DNA of 64,000 nt, taken from assembly GCA_023401925.1 (NCBI GenBank), contig JAEXDA010000057.1:1-64000 (forward strand), written 5' to 3'. The notes beneath the pieces were generated by a model that was not told the DNA's origin, did not search any database, and saw only the letters and a list, made by a program, of their open reading frames with translations. A program made the translations under genes and the position numbers. This document shows, in pieces, positions 7,384-14,801 of the stretch. The stretch comes from Bacillota bacterium. Its GTDB lineage: Bacteria > Bacillota > UBA4882 > UBA8346. Positions within the stretch are counted from its first letter, which is position 1, and each line of letters opens with the position of its first letter.

Positions 7384-8790
7384 ATGCCGAATATCGCGAA
7401 CGAAAAAGTTAAAATGGCCGAACAAGACCCGCAGATTCGAAATAAGAATTTTACAGAAGTTGCCCTCGGCTACACTCCAGACCAAGCCCTTGCCGAAGCG
7501 AAACGTTGTTTGAATTGCAAAAATGCCAAATGTGTTTCCGGATGTCCGGTGGGAGTTCCGATACCCGAATTTATTCATAAAGTAGCTACCAGCGATTTTA
7601 GAGAAGCATATGAGACTTTATTTACACAAAATGCCCTCCCGGCTATTTGCGGACGGGTCTGTCCCCAGGAGAACCAGTGTGAAGGACAATGCATTAAAGG
7701 AATCAAAGGTGATCCGGTAGCTATCGGAAGGCTGGAAAGATTCGTGGCAGATTATGCGATGAAGGATTCGGCGTTAAATCAATCCATTGCCAAAACCAAA
7801 GCCAAACCGGAAGGTCCCAAGGTTGCAGTTATTGGTTCCGGCCCCGCAGGTCTCACTTGTGCCGGAGAGTTGGCCCGGAAAGGCTATGAAGTTACGATAT
7901 ATGAAGCTTTACATGAGCCAGGCGGCGTATTGATGTATGGTATCCCGGAATTCCGTTTGCCGAAAGCCCTGGTTAAGAAGGAAATTGCCAAGCTTAATAC
8001 TTTAGGTGTTACGATCATTCCCAATGTTATTGTGGGAAAATCCATCACAATTGAAGAATTATTGGCTGACGGTTTTCAGGCGGTATTCATCGGATCAGGC
8101 GCCGGGTTACCGAAATTTATGGGAATCCCAGGGGAAAATTTAAACGGCGTTTATTCCGCCAATGAATTTTTGACCCGCAGCAACCTCATGAAAGCGTATG
8201 ATAAAGAGGCGCCGACCCCAATTTTTGTGGGCAAAAACGTCGCCGTAATCGGCGGCGGCAATGTGGCGATGGATGCAGCCCGAACTGCCAAACGTTTAGG
8301 GGCCGATAATGTCTACATTATCTACCGTCGCGGCAAAGAAGAATTACCAGCCCGTAAAGAAGAAAGCCATCACGCTAAAGAGGAAGGAATTATTTTTTAT
8401 TTTCTTACCTATCCCACCCGAATTATCGGGGAAGAAGGTTGGGTTACCGGTCTGGAGTGCATCGACATGGATCTGGGCGCCCCCGATAAGAGCGGACGTC
8501 GCAGCCCGGTCCCAAAAGAAGGATCCGAGCACATTCTGGAAATAGACACAGTCATTGTTGCTATCGGCCAATCGCCCAACCCGCTAATCAGGCAGAGTAC
8601 ACCGGGGCTTGCCACTCAAAAATGGGGCGGCGTTATTGTCAACGAAAATACGATGGCTACCAATAAGGATGGGGTCTATGCCGGGGGCGATGCAGTAACC
8701 GGAGCGGCCACTGTTATCTCAGCCATGGGGGCAGGAAAGAATGCAGCGGCAGCTATCGACCAGTATCTCACTTCCGCTAGGAAAAATTAA
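7384..8790 (+). CDS. nfnB: NADH-dependent reduced ferredoxin:NADP+ oxidoreductase, subunit B
   Basis: A 468-residue protein of the SudA/glutamate synthase small-subunit family. N-terminal cysteine motifs CLNCKNAKCVSGCP and ICGRVCPQENQCEGQC bind two [4Fe-4S] clusters. The FAD site GSGPAGLTCAGELARKGY lies near residue 150 and an NADPH site GGGNVAMDAARTAKRLG near 290. Next to nfnA it is best called NfnB, the subunit where NADPH and ferredoxin react. The alternative, an orphan GltD-like or SudA protein, is less likely given the pair. It ends at a bidirectional terminator facing the hydrogenase operon. Confidence 0.9.
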   Translation: MPNIANEKVKMAEQDPQIRNKNFTEVALGYTPDQALAEAKRCLNCKNAKCVSGCPVGVPIPEFIHKVATSDFREAYETLFTQNALPAICGRVCPQENQCEGQCIKGIKGDPVAIGRLERFVADYAMKDSALNQSIAKTKAKPEGPKVAVIGSGPAGLTCAGELARKGYEVTIYEALHEPGGVLMYGIPEFRLPKALVKKEIAKLNTLGVTIIPNVIVGKSITIEELLADGFQAVFIGSGAGLPKFMGIPGENLNGVYSANEFLTRSNLMKAYDKEAPTPIFVGKNVAVIGGGNVAMDAARTAKRLGADNVYIIYRRGKEELPARKEESHHAKEEGIIFYFLTYPTRIIGEEGWVTGLECIDMDLGAPDKSGRRSPVPKEGSEHILEIDTVIVAIGQSPNPLIRQSTPGLATQKWGGVIVNENTMATNKDGVYAGGDAVTGAATVISAMGAGKNAAAAIDQYLTSARKN

Positions 8791-8832
8791 CCGAGCAATA
8801 AAAACTATTGCTAATCATTTGTGCATAATAAA

Positions 8833-8864
8833 AAGGAAGGCCCCGTAAATAAGGCCTTTCTTTT
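8833..8864. terminator. Bidirectional intrinsic terminator between nfnB and the hydrogenase operon
   Basis: AAGGAAGGCC (8833-8842) pairs with GGCCTTTCTT (8853-8862), with A-rich sequence before and TTTT after. It sits between the convergent nfnB and the last gene of the hydCBA operon, and can end transcripts from both sides. Confidence 0.75.
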
Positions 8865-8878
8865 GGTTCAATTTCTTA

Positions 8879-9133
8879 TTACTTTATCTTCTTTATCCTA
8901 GCCATCACCGTTTCTTTAAAAAATTGTTTTGCTGTTTCCGGCGATATGCTATAGTATTGGCCGTCTAAAGTGATTGAAACGTTATTCTGACAATGTTTCA
9001 TACAAAATGAAGCCTGTAAATCAACTTGATCATGGATTGAATATTCCTCAATCAGTTGTTGAAAAATGTTGATAATATTATATGAACCTTTTAGATGACA
9101 GGAACTTCCAATACAAATTTGCAATTCAATCAT
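8879..9133 (-). CDS. Thioredoxin-like [2Fe-2S] ferredoxin of hydrogenase 1
   Basis: An 84-residue protein: CIGSSCHLKGS near the N-terminus and CMKHCQ near the middle are the [2Fe-2S] ligands of the thioredoxin-like ferredoxin fold. Its ATG overlaps the hydA stop (ATGA), so the two are coupled. In hydrogenase 2 the homologous domain is fused to the C-terminus of HydA (18575-20581), which strongly suggests this is a true extra subunit docking on HydA. It is the last gene of the operon before the terminator. Confidence 0.8.
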   Translation of the reverse strand: MIELQICIGSSCHLKGSYNIINIFQQLIEEYSIHDQVDLQASFCMKHCQNNVSITLDGQYYSISPETAKQFFKETVMARIKKIK

Positions 9134-10833
9134 TGTTTCCCCTCTACTTCCCCTGGCTGATAATCGACATGAAGCAACTCGTGAATCTTCCCTTTGAGTA
9201 AACCTTTATACAAGGTCATCATCAGGGGGTTCTCTTCCGAACGTTTAATACTGCATAATTTATCGGCAGAATAAAGTCCCTTACCGCGATTCTCTCTTCC
9301 TTTCAATGACGTAAAAGGTTGGCCAGCCCCGCTAATACAGCCGCCCGGGCAAGCCATCACTTCTACAAAGTCGTAATGTTGGCCTGCTTTAATCCTTTGA
9401 AGTAAATCGTCGGCATTTTTGAGTCCACTGACAATGGCAATCTTTAATTCTCCTTCGCCATAGGCAATAGTCGCCTCCTTAAGCCCTTCCATGCCACGCA
9501 CCCCGCTGAATGCTATTGAACTTAAGGTCCCAGGAGACTTATCCGTAGCAATCCGGCGGATTACAGCTTCAGTAACCCCTCCGGTAACGCCGAAAATGAC
9601 GCCTGCCCCGGTCATACTCCCAAAAGGCATATCCACGGCTTCCGGTTCCAAATCCGCAAAAACAATGCCCGCTTCTTTGATCATCTTGATGAGTTCTTGG
9701 GTAGTGACCACATAATCAACCATTGAAACCCCATCAATCTTGAACTCATCCCGGGCCGCTTCAAATTTCTTGGCCGTACAAGGCATTACCGCCACATGAA
9801 CGATTTTCTTGCCGGAAGTCTTAAACTGTTCCTTGATCACAGAACCGAACATTTGCATGGGCGATCGGCAGGTCGAAATGTGAGAGAGCAGTTCCGGGTA
9901 ATTTTTTTCACAATAATTGACCCACGCCGGGCAGCAGGAAGTAAATAAAGGAAGATTTTCTCCTGCATCCAGCCGTTTCATGAATTCTGCCGCTTCTTCC
10001 AGCACAGTTAAGTCAGCGCCCGTCGAAGTATCAAAAACACTATCAAAACCCATTCTGCGAAGAGCTGCCACGATCCTGCCCATGGCATTTTCTTTGTCGC
10101 TTAAGCCAAATTCTTTATTGATCGCAACTCTTACCGCTGGGGCAATTTGAGCGATTACTTTGGTATTTTTGTTATGCAGTTCGCGCCATACCCGATCCCG
10201 GTCACTTTTGACAACTATAGCGCCGGTAGGACAGACTGCCGAGCATTGTCCGCAGCCGATACAGTCCGACTGGGCGATTGGTTGATCAAAGATAGTGCTG
10301 ATTGACATTTTCGAACCGCGATAGGCAAAATCAATGGCGCCCACATTTTGCACCTCTGAACACATCCGTACGCAGTCGCCGCATAGAATGCACTTATTGC
10401 TATCACGGGTAATGCATAAAGAGGAATCATCGATCTGCGGTTCCTCAGCGGTATTTTCGAAGCGGACCCTGTCGATACCGTAGCGGATGGCCAGTTCTTG
10501 CAGTTTACAATTGCCATTTTTTGCGCATGTGGTACAGTCCCGGCAGTGATTGGCTAATAATAATTCCAGATTCATTTTACGGTGTTTGCGAATCTGTTCG
10601 GTGTTGGTGCGAATTTCCATTCCTCCCCGAGGTGGTGTTGAACAGGCGGTTTCAATACCACCCCATTTGTTCTCCACAATACACATGCGGCAAGCGCCAT
10701 ATATGGATAATTCCGAATAATAGCAAAAAGTGGGGAGCTCGATTCCGGCCTTGCGGATTAATTCCAATAAATTTTTTTCACCATTGATTTCAACGGTTAT
10801 TCCGTCGATTACCATTGATTCTTTTTTCCCCAT
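9130..10833 (-). CDS. hydA: Electron-bifurcating [FeFe] hydrogenase catalytic subunit HydA, copy 1
   Basis: A 567-residue HydA that reduces protons to H2 using electrons from NADH and reduced ferredoxin. The N-terminal [2Fe-2S] ligands are Cys37/48/51/64; a His-ligated [4Fe-4S] cluster follows (His96, Cys100, Cys103, Cys109), then two ferredoxin-type clusters (CILCGDCVRMC, CIGCGQCSAVC). The H-cluster domain has the canonical signatures TSCCPAWV, MPCTAKKFE and EVMACPGGCISGAGQP. The small-subunit-like C-terminus is present. Unlike HydA copy 2 it ends there, with the thioredoxin-like ferredoxin encoded as the next gene. It lies 3 nt after hydB. Confidence 0.93.
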   Translation of the reverse strand: MGKKESMVIDGITVEINGEKNLLELIRKAGIELPTFCYYSELSIYGACRMCIVENKWGGIETACSTPPRGGMEIRTNTEQIRKHRKMNLELLLANHCRDCTTCAKNGNCKLQELAIRYGIDRVRFENTAEEPQIDDSSLCITRDSNKCILCGDCVRMCSEVQNVGAIDFAYRGSKMSISTIFDQPIAQSDCIGCGQCSAVCPTGAIVVKSDRDRVWRELHNKNTKVIAQIAPAVRVAINKEFGLSDKENAMGRIVAALRRMGFDSVFDTSTGADLTVLEEAAEFMKRLDAGENLPLFTSCCPAWVNYCEKNYPELLSHISTCRSPMQMFGSVIKEQFKTSGKKIVHVAVMPCTAKKFEAARDEFKIDGVSMVDYVVTTQELIKMIKEAGIVFADLEPEAVDMPFGSMTGAGVIFGVTGGVTEAVIRRIATDKSPGTLSSIAFSGVRGMEGLKEATIAYGEGELKIAIVSGLKNADDLLQRIKAGQHYDFVEVMACPGGCISGAGQPFTSLKGRENRGKGLYSADKLCSIKRSEENPLMMTLYKGLLKGKIHELLHVDYQPGEVEGKQ

Positions 10834-10836
10834 AAT

Positions 10837-12720
10837 TTATCGCTCCTCTTTTATTGCATGAAAACTGCATGTCCCGATGCAAGCTTCGCACTTTATACAT
10901 TTTTGGGCATCAATCATAAAAGGCTCTTTGATTTTACCGGAAATCGCCCCTACGGGACATATCTTGGCACATTTTGAACAGCCCTTGCATATGACCGGGT
11001 CAATGGTGATACGCTTTAATTTTTGACAATTACCAGCAGGACATTTCTTTTCATAGATATGAGCCTCATATTCATCGCGGAAACTTTTAATGGTGCTGAC
11101 TACAGGCAAAGCTGCCGTTTTTCCCAGCCCGCAAAGGGCAGTCGCGGTGATGGTATCGGCTAAATCCAGCAACAATTGGATATCGCCATCGCGTCCCTGA
11201 CCGGCGACAATTCGTTCTAAAATTTCTAACATCCGCTTGGTGCCTTCACGACAAGGCACGCATTTACCGCAAGATTCTTTCTGAGTGAAATTCATAAAAA
11301 AGCGTGCTACTTCCACCATACAGGTATTACTATCCATGACCACCAAACCGCCGGATCCGATCATGGCTCCTACTTTCTTCAATGAATCGAAATCCAAAGG
11401 CAGATCCAGGTGTTCTTTCGTAAGGCATCCCCCGGAGGGACCACCGATCTGGACCGCTTTAAATTCCGCACCGCCCCTCATACCGCCACCAACATCGAAA
11501 ATGACTTCACGGAGTGTAGTCCCCATCGGGACTTCTATTAAGCCAGTATTTTCAATATTCCCGGTTAGAGCAAAAGCCTTCGTTCCGGGGCTGCTTTCCG
11601 GGCCCATGCTTTTATACCACGAAGCACCTTTTAAGATTATTCCAGGGACATTGGCATAGGTCTCTACATTATTCAGTACGGTCGGTTTCCCAAACAAGCC
11701 TTGTTCAACGGTACGCGGCGGCTTAACCCTGGGCATTCCTCTTTTGCCTTCAATCGAAGCCGTCAGTGCACTTCCTTCACCGCAAACAAATGCTCCGGCA
11801 CCCCGGTTGATGTGAATTTGAAAATTAAAACCCGATCCTAAAACATTTTCACCGAGGAGTCCAAACTTAGTCGCCTCTACAATTGCATTTTTCAGCCTGC
11901 TCACAGCCATTGGATATTCGGCACGCACATATATATAGCCCTCTGTAGCGCCACATGCTATTCCGGCAATCATCATCCCTTCCAACATCCGGTGGGGATC
12001 TCCCTCCATAATGCTTCTGTCCATAAAGGCGCCAGGATCGCCTTCGTCGCCATTACATACGATATATTTGGGCCCAGCCTTTTGGCGACGAACCTGAGAC
12101 CATTTTTTCCCCGCGGGAAATCCTCCACCACCTCTTCCACGCAAATTGGATTGGGTAATTTGATCGACAATTGTCTCGGCATCGATTTCAAATAATGCGT
12201 TTTCGAAGGCTTGGTATCCCCCAATACCCAGGTATTCTTTTAGCGAAGTGGCGTCGATATGACCGCAATGTTCCAAAACCACTCGGGTTTGTTTTTTATA
12301 AAAAGGGATATCTGCTTGTTTGGGGTACACTTGACCACTTTTTTGATAGATCAACCGTTCAATTAATTTCCCTTCGATAATTGTCTTTTCGACGATTTCT
12401 CGGCAATCCTCGGGCTGCACTCTGGTATAAAGATAGCCCTGAGGCTCGATCCGGACCAGCGGCCCCATTTCACAAAATCCATGGCAACCGCTTTTCTTCA
12501 GACCTATCGTTTTTTTGTCGGATTCTTCAGCAAGCTCTACGGAACAAGGTATACCCTTTTCAACCATCAACTTTTGTAATTCTTCGTAAATCTCTAAAGA
12601 ACCGCTGGCTACGCAACCGGTACCGGCGCAGACCAATATTCTTCCTTTTTCCCCTGCAATTGACCGTTTACAGCTTTCGCGAAGTTGAACTAAATCCTCC
12701 CTACTTTTCAGCATTTGCAT
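10837..12720 (-). CDS. hydB: Electron-bifurcating hydrogenase NADH/flavin subunit HydB, copy 1
   Basis: A 627-residue NuoF-like subunit. It oxidises NADH at FMN, the proposed bifurcation site. In order: an N-terminal thioredoxin-like [2Fe-2S] domain (ILVCAGTGC near residue 30), the FMN/NADH motifs GRGGGGFPAGKKW and CNGDEGDPGAFMDR, the [4Fe-4S] motif ESCGKCVPCREGT, and a C-terminal two-cluster ferredoxin domain (CKGCSKCAKICP and CIKCEACIGTC). ATG 12720 is chosen because AGGAGG lies 5 nt upstream; it overlaps hydC by 20 nt. A paralogue is at 20586-22463. Confidence 0.93.
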   Translation of the reverse strand: MQMLKSREDLVQLRESCKRSIAGEKGRILVCAGTGCVASGSLEIYEELQKLMVEKGIPCSVELAEESDKKTIGLKKSGCHGFCEMGPLVRIEPQGYLYTRVQPEDCREIVEKTIIEGKLIERLIYQKSGQVYPKQADIPFYKKQTRVVLEHCGHIDATSLKEYLGIGGYQAFENALFEIDAETIVDQITQSNLRGRGGGGFPAGKKWSQVRRQKAGPKYIVCNGDEGDPGAFMDRSIMEGDPHRMLEGMMIAGIACGATEGYIYVRAEYPMAVSRLKNAIVEATKFGLLGENVLGSGFNFQIHINRGAGAFVCGEGSALTASIEGKRGMPRVKPPRTVEQGLFGKPTVLNNVETYANVPGIILKGASWYKSMGPESSPGTKAFALTGNIENTGLIEVPMGTTLREVIFDVGGGMRGGAEFKAVQIGGPSGGCLTKEHLDLPLDFDSLKKVGAMIGSGGLVVMDSNTCMVEVARFFMNFTQKESCGKCVPCREGTKRMLEILERIVAGQGRDGDIQLLLDLADTITATALCGLGKTAALPVVSTIKSFRDEYEAHIYEKKCPAGNCQKLKRITIDPVICKGCSKCAKICPVGAISGKIKEPFMIDAQKCIKCEACIGTCSFHAIKEER

Positions 12721-13192
12721 GTTCCTCCTTGAACTTCGTCAAAAGTTCTGCCGCTTTATCGGGCGTCATTGCTGGGTAAACTTTATCGTTTACCGTTAAG
12801 ACCGGGGCTAACCCGCACGCTCCCAAACAGGACACCGTTTCTACGGTAAATGATAAATCGTCGGTCGTCTTTTTGTCCTCTGAAAGCCCGAGTTCATTCC
12901 GTAAACGATTTAAAATCGGAATTGATTTTCTTACATGGCAGGCTGTCCCGTCGCAAACCTTGATCACATATTTGCCCTTGGGTTCCAATGAAAAATTTTC
13001 ATAAAATGTCGCCACACTAAATATTTGGGCTTTACTGAGCTTCAATCTCTTCGATAAATGTGGAAAACACTCCTTAGGCAAATAACGATAATGCTCTTGA
13101 ATATCTTGCAAAATTGCGATAATCGCCCGCGACTCACCCCTATACTCGTCAATAATCCGATCAACCAAGGCATAATCGAAAGTTCTATCCAT
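12701..13192 (-). CDS. hydC: Electron-bifurcating hydrogenase NuoE-like subunit HydC, copy 1
   Basis: A 163-residue NuoE-like protein with one [2Fe-2S] cluster: CDGTACH near residue 86 and CLGACGLAP near 127. The N-terminal helical part (IIAILQDIQEHYRYLP) is typical of the family. It is the first gene of the hydCBA-ferredoxin operon, directly downstream of a Rex-controlled promoter, with GGGGATG as ribosome binding site. It relays electrons between the flavin subunit HydB and HydA. Confidence 0.92.
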   Translation of the reverse strand: MDRTFDYALVDRIIDEYRGESRAIIAILQDIQEHYRYLPKECFPHLSKRLKLSKAQIFSVATFYENFSLEPKGKYVIKVCDGTACHVRKSIPILNRLRNELGLSEDKKTTDDLSFTVETVSCLGACGLAPVLTVNDKVYPAMTPDKAAELLTKFKEEHANAEK

Positions 13193-13284
13193 TGAACATC
13201 CCCTATTTCAAATTTTTTTGAATGATAAAGATCAACAAATGTACACACCATTGGCCATTTTGGACTTGTATCTTGTTATCTTTT

Positions 13285-13312
13285 ATTATAAACTTTGTCA
13301 AATAAATAACAA
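13285..13312 (-). promoter_or_regulatory. Rex operator overlapping the hydrogenase 1 promoter
   Basis: Read on the minus strand, TTGTTATTTATTTGACAA (13312-13295) is a full Rex operator, with -35 TTGTTA, a 16-bp spacer and a consensus -10 TATAAT (13290-13285). The geometry is identical to the promoters at 369 and 5096. The predicted leader to the hydC start is about 85 nt. The 305-bp hydC-prdX gap contains this promoter and the rightward one at 13402-13430 and nothing else seen. Confidence 0.8.
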
Positions 13313-13401
13313 TCTCTGTTATTTTAATTTACAATTATTCAGGAACGAAATGCTTAATTTAAAAACTAAAATGCAAAAAGTGAATTATAAGTTGTCGATT
13401 A

Positions 13402-13430
13402 TTGTGTTTGATTTGAAAGAGGCATATAAT
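13402..13430 (+). promoter_or_regulatory. Promoter of the prolyl-tRNA editing-domain gene
   Basis: TTGTGT (13402-13407), a 17-bp spacer and consensus TATAAT (13425-13430), about 68 bp before the ATG at 13498. No Rex operator overlaps it. Confidence 0.55.
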
Positions 13431-13497
13431 AGATTTTAAATTTGAACAGATATATTGGCTCCCTGGATTATCATGATAGCAAATTACAAGAGGTATT

Positions 13498-14049
13498 ATG
13501 GAAACCATCAAAATTGATCCGACAATTTACACAAACCGACCGGAGGATAATAACCGCCTTCAAAAGGAGATGGCCGTCTATACTTTACTCGATAAACTGC
13601 AAATTCCCTATCTTCGTCTGGACCATGAACCCACTGCGTCCATTGAAGTATGCCATGAAATTGAAATGATCCTGAAAATCCAAATCTGCAAAAACCTTTT
13701 CCTGTGCAATTCAGCAAAAACAGATTTTTACCTATTCATGATATCGGGCCATAAAAAGTTGCAAACGAAGGATCTGTCCAGACAGATTCATTCATCCCGC
13801 TTGTCCTTTGCCGATACTACCTATATGGAAAAATATTTGAATATCACACCTGGTTCTGTCAGTGTGTTAGGATTAATGAATGATCATCATCATTGTGTTA
13901 AGTTACTGATTGATAAAGAAGTTTTAAATCTGGAATATATCGGATGTCACCCTTGCATCAACACTTCCAGTCTAAAAATCAAAACCTCCGATCTCATCAA
14001 TAAATTTTTACCGGCAACCGGACACCTGCCGACCCTGGTTGAGATTTAA
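13498..14049 (+). CDS. YbaK/ProX-type aminoacyl-tRNA deacylase (PrdX-like)
   Basis: A 183-residue free-standing editing domain of the prolyl-tRNA synthetase-associated family. Members hydrolyse Ala-tRNA(Pro) or similar mischarged tRNAs. Family features are the N-terminal LLDKLQIPYLRLDHEP, the central KNLFLCNSAKTDFYLFMISG, SRLSFADTTYMEKYLNITPGSVSVLGL with the conserved Gly-Ser turn, and the terminal HPCINTSSLKIKTSDL. AGAGG precedes the start. It is convergent with the LytTR gene, whose stop abuts its own. The family call is confident; the exact tRNA substrate is not known. Confidence 0.85.
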   Translation: METIKIDPTIYTNRPEDNNRLQKEMAVYTLLDKLQIPYLRLDHEPTASIEVCHEIEMILKIQICKNLFLCNSAKTDFYLFMISGHKKLQTKDLSRQIHSSRLSFADTTYMEKYLNITPGSVSVLGLMNDHHHCVKLLIDKEVLNLEYIGCHPCINTSSLKIKTSDLINKFLPATGHLPTLVEI

Positions 14050-14625
14050 CTATTCAATACCCATCCGCTGTTTAAACTCTTTTAGATAGGTACGGCTAAC
14101 AGGTACTTCGTCGTGCTCATAATAATTCATCACTAAATTATAGGTATGATTGAACCATGGTACAATTTCTTTGATATAATTATGATTTACCAAAAAACTC
14201 TTATGAGTCCGAAAAAAACCACATTTCCCAAGTCTTTGCTCAAAACTGGCCAGAGTGTTCATGCTGAAATATTCCCTATCTTTGGTTTTGATGGTAGTTT
14301 TTCGATCCGTTGTGTAGCAGTAAATAATTTCTTCGGGCCTTAAAACGACAAACCGATCGGTTTCCCAAATGGTGATAATTTCCGGTATTGATTTTTCGCT
14401 TACTTTTAAAGCATTGATCTTATGAACGATTTCGGAAAGTTGATGATTTTCTAAATCAATCTCGATAAAAACCAATTCCGGACCAATGTTGAACATTTTC
14501 CTTTCATATTCTTCAATACTGCAAAATTGACAATCGACTTTCACTTTCAGATTATCCTTTACATATTGAATACACTCTTGAGCCTCATCGCTTTTAAAAT
14601 TAATAAATAGAATTTTCGGCTCCAT
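14050..14625 (-). CDS. LytTR-family DNA-binding protein with degenerate N-terminal domain
   Basis: A 191-residue regulator. Residues about 95-190 form a LytTR DNA-binding domain (IIYCYTTDRKTTIKTKDREY, FFRTHKSFLVNHNYIKEI, DEVPVSRTYLKEFK). The N-terminal 80 residues look like a receiver fold (ILFINFKSDEAQECI, LVFIEIDL) but lack a clear phospho-acceptor Asp and Lys set, so phosphorylation is doubtful. ATG 14625 is chosen because GGAGG lies just upstream; the ATG at 14637 would contain that site. It lies between adhE and prdX on the adhE strand, after the adhE terminator. Its target is unknown. Confidence 0.75.
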   Translation of the reverse strand: MEPKILFINFKSDEAQECIQYVKDNLKVKVDCQFCSIEEYERKMFNIGPELVFIEIDLENHQLSEIVHKINALKVSEKSIPEIITIWETDRFVVLRPEEIIYCYTTDRKTTIKTKDREYFSMNTLASFEQRLGKCGFFRTHKSFLVNHNYIKEIVPWFNHTYNLVMNYYEHDEVPVSRTYLKEFKQRMGIE

Positions 14626-14653
14626 GTTGTCCTCCATTTTTTCATTCTTCTAT

Positions 14654-14695
14654 AAAAAACAACTCAAAATTCCTACTAGACAGGAACTTTGAGTT
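14654..14695 (-). terminator. Intrinsic terminator downstream of adhE
   Basis: CAACTCAAAATTCCT (14660-14674) pairs with AGGAACTTTGAGTTG (14682-14695 region) in a stem of about 14 bp. On the minus strand it is followed by TTTTTT, so it ends leftward transcripts from adhE about 107 nt past its stop. Confidence 0.75.
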
Positions 14696-14801
14696 GACGA
14701 AACTTTCTAAACACCCCGTTTGCTTTGATACAAAAACCCCAATCGAGAATCGATACCTCAGATTAAAAACGTCCATCATTTTATACTAAAAATGATTCCG
14801 C

